From NCBI GenBank assembly GCA_966191535.1, contig CBIGPF010000005.1, positions 4,952-68,951 on the forward strand: 64,000 nt of DNA, written 5' to 3'. The notes under the pieces are model-generated. The model was not told where the DNA came from and ran no database searches. It was given only the letters and a program-made list of their open reading frames with translations. The position numbers and the translations under genes are program-made. Of the stretch, positions 31,457 to 39,533 are shown one piece after another. How positions within the stretch are numbered: position 1 is the first letter of the stretch; each line of letters opens with the position of its first letter. The DNA comes from Pseudomonas sp966191535 (GTDB lineage: Bacteria > Pseudomonadota > Gammaproteobacteria > Pseudomonadales > Pseudomonadaceae).

Positions 31457-32794
31457 TCAGAACTGGTGGTCAGCGTTGTCCGGCTTCAGGTCCTGCACGC
31501 CGACCGCGGTAGCGGCCTTCTCGATGGCGCCGGTCTGCTTGACCAGCGAAGCGATGGCGTCGCGGATCTTCTGCTGATCGTCCTTGTCGTCCGGAGCGAT
31601 CATCTGGTCGAAGTGCACACCGTCCTTCTCGGCACGGTCGACGATGACCTGCATCTTGGCTTCGGTGTTGGCCAGGTCGGCTTTCAGATCGGTGTCGGCC
31701 TGGGCATCAGCCTTGGCGACCAGGTCGGACAGGCTCGGGCCCTTCACGACGCTGCCGTCGGTGCGCTTGTATTCGCCGGTGTAGATGTTGCGAATGCTCT
31801 TGGCGTTGAAGAACAGGGTGTTGTGGGTGTTGTCGCTGAAGCAATCGTGCTCGTCTTCGGTGGAGTTGGCTTCCAGCGCGACCTTCATACGCTCGCCGGC
31901 CAGCTCGCCCAGGGACAGGGAGCCCATGCCGAAGAACATCTTGCGCAGGTTGTTCTCGGCGGTGTCGGCCTCGACCTTGGCGCGGTAGTTGTCGGCAACG
32001 CCGGCCTTGAAGTTGCCGTGCATTTCTTCCAGGTCGGAGACCAGCAGGTCGGTGACGGCCTTCAGGTAGGCGGCGCGGCGGTCGCAGTGACCGTTGGTGC
32101 AGTCCTTGCCCTGGGCGTAGTCGGTGTACTTGCGATCGCCAGCGCCCGGGCCGGTGCCGTTCAGGTCCTGGCCCCAGAGCAGGAATTCGATGGCGTGGTA
32201 GCCGGTGGCGACGTTGGCTTCGGAACCGCCCAGCTCGTTCAGGCCCTTGAGCTTCTCGCCGGTGATTTCCTTCACGTCGATCTTGTCTTCGCCGACCTGG
32301 ATCTCGGTGTTGGCGATGATGTTGGCGGTGGCGCCGGCGTTGCCGTCGGCGTGCTGGTAGTCCTTGGCGTCGGAGTCGATCAGGCCTTCGTCCAGCGGCC
32401 AGGCGTTAACCGCGCCTTCCCAGTCGTCGATGATCGAGTTGCCGAAGCGGAAGGCTTCGCTCTGCGAGTAGGACGGGCGGGAAGCGATCCAGGCTGCGCG
32501 GGCGGCCTTCAGGGTCTCTTCGCTGGGCTTGGCGATCAGCGCGTCGACGGCAGTCTGCAGGGCCTTGGCGGTGGTCAGGGCGTCGCCGTAGGTGGCTTCG
32601 GCGATGTCCAGGTAGTTCTTCACCACGGCCTTGACGGCAGCCTCGTCGACCTTGGCGGCCGCTGCCGGGGCAGTGCTCTGGGTGCTGGCAGCCGGAGTGG
32701 CGGCGGGGGCTTCGGCTTTCTTGTCATCGCCGCAGCCGGCGAGGGAGATGGCGATGGCGAGCAGGCTGGCAGTGGCCCAGGGCATACGAGTCAT
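31457..32794 (-). CDS. icmP: Imelysin-family lipoprotein IcmP
   Basis: M75-family protein, 445 aa, matching the length I recall for P. aeruginosa insulin-cleaving metalloproteinase IcmP. The lipobox SLAGC gives lipidation at Cys21, followed by an Ala/Pro-rich linker. The family motif GxHxxE is intact in GYHAIEFLLWGQD (His200, Glu203). A second set of conserved residues is in the C-terminal helical repeat (AEKDGVHFDQMI). Relatives bind ferric iron or heme-related ligands and are iron-repressed, although protease activity has been reported for IcmP. AAAGGAA precedes the ATG. It heads the iron-linked gene group. Confidence 0.88.
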   Translation of the reverse strand: MTRMPWATASLLAIAISLAGCGDDKKAEAPAATPAASTQSTAPAAAAKVDEAAVKAVVKNYLDIAEATYGDALTTAKALQTAVDALIAKPSEETLKAARAAWIASRPSYSQSEAFRFGNSIIDDWEGAVNAWPLDEGLIDSDAKDYQHADGNAGATANIIANTEIQVGEDKIDVKEITGEKLKGLNELGGSEANVATGYHAIEFLLWGQDLNGTGPGAGDRKYTDYAQGKDCTNGHCDRRAAYLKAVTDLLVSDLEEMHGNFKAGVADNYRAKVEADTAENNLRKMFFGMGSLSLGELAGERMKVALEANSTEDEHDCFSDNTHNTLFFNAKSIRNIYTGEYKRTDGSVVKGPSLSDLVAKADAQADTDLKADLANTEAKMQVIVDRAEKDGVHFDQMIAPDDKDDQQKIRDAIASLVKQTGAIEKAATAVGVQDLKPDNADHQF

Positions 32795-32859
32795 GACGGG
32801 TTCCTTTGCATAGAGAGGAGGCGCACGTAAAAAGGACTGCGCAAGAAAATCCGCAACAT

Positions 32860-32878
32860 AATGCGAAAGATTTGCATT
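32860..32878. promoter_or_regulatory. 19-bp AT-rich imperfect palindrome upstream of icmP
   Basis: AATGCGAAAGATTTGCATT, 7 of 9 base pairs symmetric, 66 bp before the icmP start codon. Length and position fit a Fur box, but only 7 of 19 bases match GATAATGATAATCATTATC. Confidence 0.4.
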
Positions 32879-32951
32879 TTTGAAAAGAGAGATCGCTGGC
32901 GTCGTTCGATCACGGGGCCAGCAAGTCGCCAGCAGCGCGCAGGGAGAACGG

Positions 32952-33043
32952 CTTTTCGTAGGATCGAGGGGGACGCCTAGTCCTTGCTCGCGAACCGCAT
33001 GGGACCGGCGCTAGGGCTGTTCGCGAGCAAGCTCGCTCCTACA
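32952..33043. repeat. Dispersed intergenic repeat with REP arm
   Basis: A 54-bp segment (32952-33005) recurs with a few changes at 55827-55880. It is followed by TCGCGAGCAAGCTCGCTCC (33021-), the usual REP arm. Lies in the 292-bp icmP-bifA gap. Confidence 0.7.
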
Positions 33044-33086
33044 GGGGGGGATTTGGCGTGGGGAGGGCGTTAGCCGCCCGAAGGAA

Positions 33087-35168
33087 TCAATGCCGCTCGA
33101 CGGACCCGTTGGGATTGCCGCCGGCCGCTTCGGCCAGGCGTCGCGCCTGCTTGAGGTAGAGGGTCAGCTCGCGCGCCGGCAGCGGCTTGCTGTAGAGGTA
33201 GCCCTGACCTTCATGGCAGCCCTGGGCGATGATGTAGGCCTCCTGCTCGACCGTCTCCACGCCCTCGGCGATCACCTGCATGCCCAGGCTCTTGCCCAGC
33301 TGGATGATGGCGCGAACGATGGTGGCGTCGTCGTCGTCCAGCAGCAGGTCCTGAACGAAGCTCTTGTCGATCTTGATCTTGTCCAGCGGCAGGCTCTTCA
33401 GGTAGCTCAGCGAAGAGTAGCCGGTGCCGAAGTCGTCGATGGCGATCAAGGCGCCGGCACGACGCAGGCTGAGCAGGTGCTGGGCGGCGGTGGAGATGTC
33501 CTCCATCAGGCCGGTCTCGGTGACTTCCAGTTCCAGCGAGCGCGGTGGCAGGCGGTGCATCTGCAGCAGGTTGCTGACCACCCGCGGCAGGGCGTTGTGG
33601 CGCAGTTGCACGGTGGACAGGTTGACCGCCAGGCGCAGGTCGTCGAAGCCCTGGTCGTGCCATTCGCGCAGCTGGCGGCAGGACTGGTCGAGCACCCATT
33701 CGCCGATGCTGAAGATACTGCCGTTCTGCTCCGCCAGCGGGATGAACAGGTCCGGCGCGACCCAGCCCTGGGTCGGGTGCTGCCAGCGCAGCAACGCTTC
33801 GACGCCGACCACGCGGTGATCGCGGTAATCCACTTGCGGTTGATACACCAGGTGCAGCTCGTTGCGCGCCAGGGCTTCGCGCAGGTCTTTCTCCAGCTCG
33901 CGGCGGCGACGCATCTCGCTGTCGACGCTGGCGATGTAGAACTGGTAGCGGTTGCGCGAGCGGCTCTTGGCCAGGGTCATGGTCTGCTCGGCTTTCTGCA
34001 GCAGCTTCTCGGTGGTCTCGCCGTCCTCGGGGAACAGCGTGATGCCGATGGTGGCGCGCAGGTGCACCAGGTGCTGGTCGAGTTCGAAGGGCGCTTCCAG
34101 GTCGTCGAGAATCTGCTGGGCCAGTTCCGCCGCTTCGTAGGGCTGTTCGATGTCGGCCTGGACCAGGGCGAACTGGTCGCCGCCCAGTCGCGCCAGGGCA
34201 CCCAGGTGTGCGCTGCGGGTGCGCAGGCGGTCCGCGAGGGCGATCAGCAACTGGTCGCCGAACTGGTAGCTGTACTGCTCGTTGATGCCCTTGAAGTCAT
34301 CCAGGCCCAGGCAGAGCACGGCGACGCGGCGTTGCAGGCGTGAGGCGCCCTCGAGGATCTGGTCGAGGCGCTGTTGCAGCAGCTTGCGGTTGGGCAGGCC
34401 GGTGAGGAAGTCGTACTGGGAAATGCGCAGCAGGCTGTCTTCGGCCTCCCGGCGCAGGTGACCGTTGCGCTCGATGGAGGCCAGCAGCTGGTTGGCCGTA
34501 TTCACCCATAAACCCAGTTCGTCCTTCTCGTGGCCGTCGGGCATCGGCAGCTTGTGCTGGCTGGGGCGGTCCGGGTTGATCGAGGCGAGGTGCTCGATGA
34601 TCTTCGACAGCGGCTTGGTCAGCAGCCAGTGGTAGACCATGAACAGCACCAGGCTCAGGGCCATGGCGCGGAAGATGCCGGAGATGAAGATGATCACCGA
34701 GGTAGCGACGAAGTCGTCGCCGTAGGGGGCGGTGTCGAGGGTGATCTTCAGGTCGCCATAGTACTCGTTGGAGCCGCCACGGCCGGCGAGGCGGATGGAG
34801 TAGTTCTGCTCGGCGCCGAGGATCGGGTCGGTCATCCAGCGGGTGCTGGAGTCCAGCAGCGGGCGGGATTTCTCCGCCAGCATGGGTTCGTCGGGATGGC
34901 CAATTGCGGCGTAACGGACGGCTTCGTGCTGGAACAGGCCTTCGAGGACCTGCATCGCCATGTCGCGGTCGAGGCTGTAGACGGCCTGGGTGGACGGATC
35001 GCGGACCATCGCCAGGATGCGCTGGGCATCGTTGTGTACGGCCTGACGCGCCTTGTGGGCGTCATAGACGATCTGGGCACAGCTGAGTACCACCCCGACC
35101 ACGAGGGCCGCGAGCAATACCATTCGCAGCAGCTTGAGGGAGAGGCTGTGCCGGGGATCCAGTTTCAA
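33087..35168 (-). CDS. bifA: Cyclic-di-GMP phosphodiesterase BifA
   Basis: Membrane-bound c-di-GMP phosphodiesterase that lowers biofilm formation and favours motility. The start is put at a TTG (35168) with AAGGA 6 nt upstream, giving 693 aa beginning KLDPRHSLSLKLLR, close to the PAO1 length (687). The frame stays open upstream for 41 codons, but that stretch is not hydrophobic and overlaps the promoter region. TM1 is near residue 15-35 and TM2 near 157-182. The GGDEF motif is degenerate (GGDQF at 329-333, as in BifA), and the EAL motif is intact (EALLRW, 457-462), with the catalytic-loop residues DDFGTGYSSL. It stands beside sodB as in PAO1. Confidence 0.9.
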   Translation of the reverse strand: MKLDPRHSLSLKLLRMVLLAALVVGVVLSCAQIVYDAHKARQAVHNDAQRILAMVRDPSTQAVYSLDRDMAMQVLEGLFQHEAVRYAAIGHPDEPMLAEKSRPLLDSSTRWMTDPILGAEQNYSIRLAGRGGSNEYYGDLKITLDTAPYGDDFVATSVIIFISGIFRAMALSLVLFMVYHWLLTKPLSKIIEHLASINPDRPSQHKLPMPDGHEKDELGLWVNTANQLLASIERNGHLRREAEDSLLRISQYDFLTGLPNRKLLQQRLDQILEGASRLQRRVAVLCLGLDDFKGINEQYSYQFGDQLLIALADRLRTRSAHLGALARLGGDQFALVQADIEQPYEAAELAQQILDDLEAPFELDQHLVHLRATIGITLFPEDGETTEKLLQKAEQTMTLAKSRSRNRYQFYIASVDSEMRRRRELEKDLREALARNELHLVYQPQVDYRDHRVVGVEALLRWQHPTQGWVAPDLFIPLAEQNGSIFSIGEWVLDQSCRQLREWHDQGFDDLRLAVNLSTVQLRHNALPRVVSNLLQMHRLPPRSLELEVTETGLMEDISTAAQHLLSLRRAGALIAIDDFGTGYSSLSYLKSLPLDKIKIDKSFVQDLLLDDDDATIVRAIIQLGKSLGMQVIAEGVETVEQEAYIIAQGCHEGQGYLYSKPLPARELTLYLKQARRLAEAAGGNPNGSVERH

Positions 35169-35310
35169 GGGCGTTCCTTGTTTCTCGCCAGGGGCGAACG
35201 ACTGGGGCTGAGTATTGGCAATTGGCGCAATGACGTCAAAGGGCCATCGTTCTGTTTCGTGACTGTACCGGCCTTTCAGGTTAGCTGACACGAAGGTGTT
35301 ACGCGCCCAA

Positions 35311-35345
35311 TACGAAAAAACCCGGCGCGAGGCCGGGTTTTCGTA
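35311..35345 (-). terminator. Rho-independent terminator of sodB
   Basis: TACGAAAA...CCCGGC, GCGAG loop, GCCGGG...TTTTCGTA. Read leftward, the GC stem is followed by a T-run; the flanking TACGAAAA/TTTTCGTA arms extend it and may let it work in both directions. Confidence 0.85.
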
Positions 35346-35360
35346 TCAAGCAGGGTACAT

Positions 35361-35942
35361 TCAGGCTGCGAACTGCTCAGCCACGAAGTCCCAGTTGACC
35401 AGGTTCCAGAACGCCTCGACGTACTTCGGACGCAGGTTGCGGTAGTCGATGTAGTAGGCGTGTTCCCAGACGTCGCAGGTCAGCAGCGGGGTGTCGCCGC
35501 TGGTCAGCGGGCAGCCGGCGCCGATGGTGCTGGCCAGGGCCAGGGAACCGTCAGCCTTCTTCACCAGCCAGCCCCAGCCGGAGCCGAAGGTGCCGATGGA
35601 GGTCTTGCTGAACTCTTCCTTGAACTTGTCGAAGGAACCGAAGGCAGCGTTGATGGCGTCAGCCAGGGCGCCGGTGGGCTGGCCACCGCCGTTGGGGCTC
35701 AGGCAGTTCCAGTAGAAGGTGTGGTTCCACACCTGGGCGGCGTTGTTGAAGATGCCGCCGGAAGAGGTCTTGACGATGTCTTCCAGGCTCTTGCCTTCGA
35801 ACTCGGTACCCGGAACCAGGTTGTTCAGGTTCACGACGTAGGTGTTGTGGTGCTTGTCGTGGTGGAATTCCAGGGTTTCCGCGGAAATGTGCGGCTCAAG
35901 GGCGTTCTTCGCGTAAGGCAGCGGCGGCAATTCGAAAGCCAT
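35361..35942 (-). CDS. sodB: Iron superoxide dismutase
   Basis: Cytoplasmic Fe-SOD, 193 aa, converting superoxide to peroxide and oxygen. Metal ligands are His27, His74, Asp157 and His161, all present (FHHDKHH, NHTFYW, DVWEHAYY). The Gln in NNAAQVWNHTFYW and the GSGWGWLV pattern indicate the iron rather than the manganese form. AGGAG precedes the ATG by 8 nt. It is transcribed leftward with its own terminator, next to bifA as in PAO1. Confidence 0.97.
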   Translation of the reverse strand: MAFELPPLPYAKNALEPHISAETLEFHHDKHHNTYVVNLNNLVPGTEFEGKSLEDIVKTSSGGIFNNAAQVWNHTFYWNCLSPNGGGQPTGALADAINAAFGSFDKFKEEFSKTSIGTFGSGWGWLVKKADGSLALASTIGAGCPLTSGDTPLLTCDVWEHAYYIDYRNLRPKYVEAFWNLVNWDFVAEQFAA

Positions 35943-36268
35943 GGTCTCTCTCCTATCTCACTCAGTCTGGGCTAGCGCGACGTGCGCGCGACCGGTACAC
36001 GGGGCCGGTTCGATGTTTGTCGCGGCATCCGGGCGTAGCTGCAATGCGCCCCATCAAGGGACAGGCAGCGCGCCAGTTGCGTCCGGAAGGCTCAGAGCCC
36101 GCCGGCGCCGCGAAGGTCCGATCATAGCACCCGACCTGCGGCATATCCACGCAGCAACTGTAGGGGCAAAGGCCCTGCACAGCGGCTTGCGCCGGAGCGC
36201 GACGCTCACTATGCACAGACCGGGATGACGGAACGTCGTTCGAAAAGCTTCCGTCGGCGGGCCGGAGA
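35943..36268. other. Non-coding gap between sodB and argO
   Basis: This 326-bp gap holds the sodB upstream region and the sequence after argO. The only structure seen is a 7-bp inverted repeat GACGGAA/TTCCGTC (36227-36255, 15-nt loop), a weak candidate terminator for argO. No Fur-like dyad or credible small gene was found. Confidence 0.5.
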
Positions 36269-36871
36269 TCAGTTGGCGAACACCAGTTGTGCGGCCATGC
36301 CCAGCATCATCACCGCGACCATCAGGTCCACCAGGCGCCAGGTAGCCGGGCGAGCCAGCCACGGTGCAAGCCACGCGGCGCCGAAGGCCAGGGTGAAGAA
36401 CCACAGCAGCGAGGCGCTGGCCGCCCCCATGGCATAGGCGCCGGGCGCCGTCTGCTGGGCACCGAGGGAGCCGATCAGCAGCACGGTGTCGAGATAGACG
36501 TGGGGGTTTAGCAGGGTGACCGCCAGCGCGGCCATCAGCACGGTACGGCGTGAACGCGGGCCGGTTTCCTGGGCATCGGCCAGGGCTTCGGGTGCGACTG
36601 CACGACGCAGCGCCTTGAGGCCGTACCACACCAGGAAGGTGACGCCGCCCCAGCGGGCGATGGCCAGCAGCGTCGGATTCTCGGCCAGGACCTTGGCCAG
36701 TCCGAACACTCCGGCGCTGACCAGGATGGCGTCGCACAGTACGCACAGCGCGGCCACCGACAGGTGATGCTCGCGGCGCAGGCTCTGGGCGAGGACGAAG
36801 GCGTTCTGCGCGCCAATGGCGATGATCAGGCCGGCGGCGACCAGCACGCCGTTGAGGTAGCTCTGCCACAT
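36269..36871 (-). CDS. argO: LysE-family basic amino acid exporter ArgO
   Basis: Inner-membrane exporter of the LysE superfamily, 200 aa with six hydrophobic segments. The N-terminus NGVLVAAGLIIAIGAQNAFVL and the later LLNPHVYLDTVLLIGSL are the signatures of the ArgO/LysE branch that exports arginine or lysine. It begins 3 nt after the stop of the ACT-domain gene, so the two are probably coupled. The divergent argP gene (37379-38278) encodes the LysR regulator that activates argO in enteric bacteria, which supports the assignment. Confidence 0.9.
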   Translation of the reverse strand: MWQSYLNGVLVAAGLIIAIGAQNAFVLAQSLRREHHLSVAALCVLCDAILVSAGVFGLAKVLAENPTLLAIARWGGVTFLVWYGLKALRRAVAPEALADAQETGPRSRRTVLMAALAVTLLNPHVYLDTVLLIGSLGAQQTAPGAYAMGAASASLLWFFTLAFGAAWLAPWLARPATWRLVDLMVAVMMLGMAAQLVFAN

Positions 36872-36874
36872 GGC

Positions 36875-37279
36875 TCAGGCCTCCGGGTTCAGAGCGAGTG
36901 CGCGCAGCGTTTCCAGCGCGTGCGGGCCGTCGGCATGGGCGACGAACAGATGGTCGTGGTACCAGGCGGCGACCACGTTGCAGCTGATCCCGGCCTTGGC
37001 CAGCGCGCCGGCCACTGCGGCGGTGAGGCCGACCGCCTGCAGCGCCGAGTGCACTTCCAGGGTCAGCCAGGCGGCGACGTAGTCGAAGGACAGCCCGGCC
37101 TGTTCGGCTTCGGCGCGCGACAGGATCAGTGTCAGCCCTTCGCGCTCGCGGAAGCTGCCCAGCGGCTGGAGGCCGGCCGGGAGCTGGCCGTCGGGGAGAG
37201 TGCAGAACACGTACTCGCCGTCGTTGAGCACCGGGGTCATGCCGCGCAGCAGCGCGGCCAGGGAGGTTTCGCCAGCCAT
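36875..37279 (-). CDS. ACT-domain protein
   Basis: Small cytoplasmic protein, 134 aa, with an ACT-like fold in the C-terminal half (AALTLEVHSALQAVGLTAA-type helix, then GISCNVVAAWYHDHLFV). ACT domains bind amino acids and tune enzymes or regulators. It precedes argO by 3 nt and diverges from argP. A role in sensing arginine or lysine is inferred from this position. The Shine-Dalgarno region is weak. Confidence 0.75.
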   Translation of the reverse strand: MAGETSLAALLRGMTPVLNDGEYVFCTLPDGQLPAGLQPLGSFREREGLTLILSRAEAEQAGLSFDYVAAWLTLEVHSALQAVGLTAAVAGALAKAGISCNVVAAWYHDHLFVAHADGPHALETLRALALNPEA

Positions 37280-37378
37280 CGTGGGCCGTCCATGAAAAGT
37301 GGGAATGCTGGCGATTGTCCGCGGTTGAGCGGTATAAGAAAAACCAATACTGCTGATATCTCATTAGGGAAACTGATC

Positions 37379-38278
37379 ATGTTCGACTACAAGCTGCTCG
37401 CTGCCCTGGCCGCCGTGGTGGAACAGGGTGGTTTCGAACGCGGCGCCCAGGTGCTGGGACTGTCGCAGTCGGCCATTTCCCAGCGCATCAAGCTGCTCGA
37501 AGCGCGGGTCGGCCAGCCGGTGCTGGTACGCGCGGCACGGCCACAGCCGACCGATCTCGGCCAGCGCCTGCTCAACCATGTCCAGCAGGTTCGCCTGCTG
37601 GAGGGCGACCTGCAGCAATGGGTACCCACACTGGATGACGGCGCGGCGCCCGAGCGCTTGCGCCTGGCGCTGAACGCCGACAGCCTGGCGACCTGGTGGG
37701 CACATGCGGTCGGCGATTTCTGCGGCGAACGCCATGTACTGCTGGACCTGGTGGTCGAGGACCAGGAGGTCGGGCTCAAGCGCATGCGCGCCGGCGAAGT
37801 AGCCGGCTGCGTCTGCGCCAGCCCGCGCCCGGTGGCTGGAGGGCGTTGCGAGCCGCTGGGCGCCATGCGCTATCGCGGGCTGGCCAGCCCGGCGTTCATC
37901 GCCCGGCACTTTCCCAAAGGCGTGACGCCTGCCGGCCTCGTCCGCGCTCCGGCGATCGTCTACGGCCCGGACGACCAATTGCAGCACCGCTACCTGAAGG
38001 AGCTGGGTGTCGACGGCCACTTCAGCTACCACCTGTGCCCGTCCTCCGAAGGCTTCGTGCGCATGACCAGTGGCGGCCTCGGCTGGGGCCTGGTGCCCGA
38101 GCAGCAGGTGCGCGGCGAACTGGAGCGCGGCGAGCTGGTGGACCTGCTGCCGGGGCAGGTGATCGACGTGCCGCTTTACTGGCACCACTGGCGCAACGGC
38201 GGCGAATTGCTCACCGCGCTGACCCGGCACCTGCTGGAGAAGGCGCCGGGGCTCATGGTGCCAATCAACCGCGAATGA
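37379..38278 (+). CDS. argP: LysR-type regulator ArgP (IciA)
   Basis: LysR-family transcription factor, 299 aa, near the 297-298 of enteric ArgP. The helix-turn-helix is in the first 60 residues (GAQVLGLSQSAISQRIKLLE) and the effector-binding domain follows (LRLALNADSLATWW, the ArgP hallmark). AGGGA precedes the ATG at 37379; the frame is open upstream into argO only by chance. In enterics ArgP activates argO with arginine and blocks it with lysine. It is divergent from the ACT-argO pair across a 99-bp gap. Its 3' end overlaps the convergent gene at 38265 by 14 bp. Confidence 0.9.
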   Translation: MFDYKLLAALAAVVEQGGFERGAQVLGLSQSAISQRIKLLEARVGQPVLVRAARPQPTDLGQRLLNHVQQVRLLEGDLQQWVPTLDDGAAPERLRLALNADSLATWWAHAVGDFCGERHVLLDLVVEDQEVGLKRMRAGEVAGCVCASPRPVAGGRCEPLGAMRYRGLASPAFIARHFPKGVTPAGLVRAPAIVYGPDDQLQHRYLKELGVDGHFSYHLCPSSEGFVRMTSGGLGWGLVPEQQVRGELERGELVDLLPGQVIDVPLYWHHWRNGGELLTALTRHLLEKAPGLMVPINRE

Positions 38279-39326
38279 CGATGCTGCCGCTGCCCGGCAA
38301 CTGCTCGATGCAGCGCGCGCCGAAGAGTTTCGACGGGGTGAAGTAGCCGACCGTGTTGGGGTTGGCCAGCAGGTGGCGCACCGCGAAGAGCACGCCATGG
38401 AGGGTCACGTCGTAGCCGTTGGCGGTTTCCAGCCGCGCCGTGCGGCGCTCGCCGCGGGCGTTGCGCACTTCGCCCCAGACCCAGGTGCGCAGCTTGCTGC
38501 GGGCCAGCTCGTCGGGGCCCTGGACGCGCTTGTCGACCTGCTCCTTGAGCCAGTCCTGTACGCGGTCGCGGCCCAGCAGCGGGCGAAAGCTGTCCATCAC
38601 GCGCATGCCGAGGGCGGCGGCCGGCGGCACTGGCAGGTAGACCTCGATATCGCCGATGCCGGTGGAGTAGTAGGCCGTCGCCACGTCGCCCCAGGGGATG
38701 GTCACCGCGTGCTTGAGGCCGCGGCCGAAGTCGATGTCACGGCGTTTGTAGCCCAGCGGCACGTCACGCAGGCGCCCGGCCTCGCGCACCTTGCCGCCCA
38801 GCTTGAGGCCTTCCACGGTGGTCTTGGCGGTGCCCGGCGAGAGGCCGCTGCCGCTGTCGAAGCCCAGCGCCAGTTGCGTGGCATCGGGCATGGCCTCCTT
38901 CAGGCTGGCGGCGACGCAATCGGTGGGGATCACATCGAAGCCGACACCAGGGCAGATCACCACGCCCGCCGTGCGCGCCACTTCGTCCAGGCCGTGGGCG
39001 TATTCGAAGACGGAGATCTCCCCGGTGATATCCACGTAATGCGCGCCGCTGGCGATACAGGCTTCGATCATCGGCGCGGCGGTGGCGGAAAAGGGACCGG
39101 CGCAATTGGCGACGACGGCAACATCCTCCAGCGCGGCCAGGGCGGCGGCGCTGTCGTTCAGGTCGAAGACCCGGCATTCCAGCCCCAGTGAACTGCCCAG
39201 CGCGTGCAGGCTGGCCGGGTTGCGGCCACCGAGGATCGGCGTCAGACCCTCGCGCTGCGCCTGCTCGGCCACCAGCCGGCCGGTGTAGCCGTTGGCGCCG
39301 TAGATCATCCAGTGGGGCTTGCTCAT
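38265..39326 (-). CDS. Saccharopine dehydrogenase-like NAD(P)-binding protein
   Basis: A 353-aa oxidoreductase-like protein. The N-terminus WMIYGANGYTGRLVAEQA is the NAD(P)-binding loop of the saccharopine dehydrogenase NADP_b-rossmann family, and VANCAGPFS and HYVDITGEISVFE are the family's next conserved blocks. The frame runs open far upstream, but MSKPHWMIYGANG at 39326 is the natural start. Members occur in lipid, polyketide and amino-acid metabolism; the substrate here is unknown. The 3' end overlaps argP by 14 bp tail to tail. Confidence 0.82.
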   Translation of the reverse strand: MSKPHWMIYGANGYTGRLVAEQAQREGLTPILGGRNPASLHALGSSLGLECRVFDLNDSAAALAALEDVAVVANCAGPFSATAAPMIEACIASGAHYVDITGEISVFEYAHGLDEVARTAGVVICPGVGFDVIPTDCVAASLKEAMPDATQLALGFDSGSGLSPGTAKTTVEGLKLGGKVREAGRLRDVPLGYKRRDIDFGRGLKHAVTIPWGDVATAYYSTGIGDIEVYLPVPPAAALGMRVMDSFRPLLGRDRVQDWLKEQVDKRVQGPDELARSKLRTWVWGEVRNARGERRTARLETANGYDVTLHGVLFAVRHLLANPNTVGYFTPSKLFGARCIEQLPGSGSIVIRG

Positions 39327-39533
39327 GGTGTGGCCTCGCCGTGCTGCTAACAGGGGGAATTCAGTGTGCTTCAAGGGTAGTCGCAACTGCCCGGTGGCTG
39401 TCGCCGATCGCAAGTCGTGCAACCCTGGCGCAGCGCTGCGGTCTGCAAGGATTCGTTTCTGGCGTGCAAGGCCAGAGTAGTACGGTGCGGCGCCTGCTAG
39501 AGTCGCCGGACTATAAGAACGGGAGTGGCGTGC

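Noticed and set aside
36054..37364. Long frame opposite argO region
   Set aside because: Arg/Pro-rich shadow, covers sodB upstream DNA and argO in another frame.
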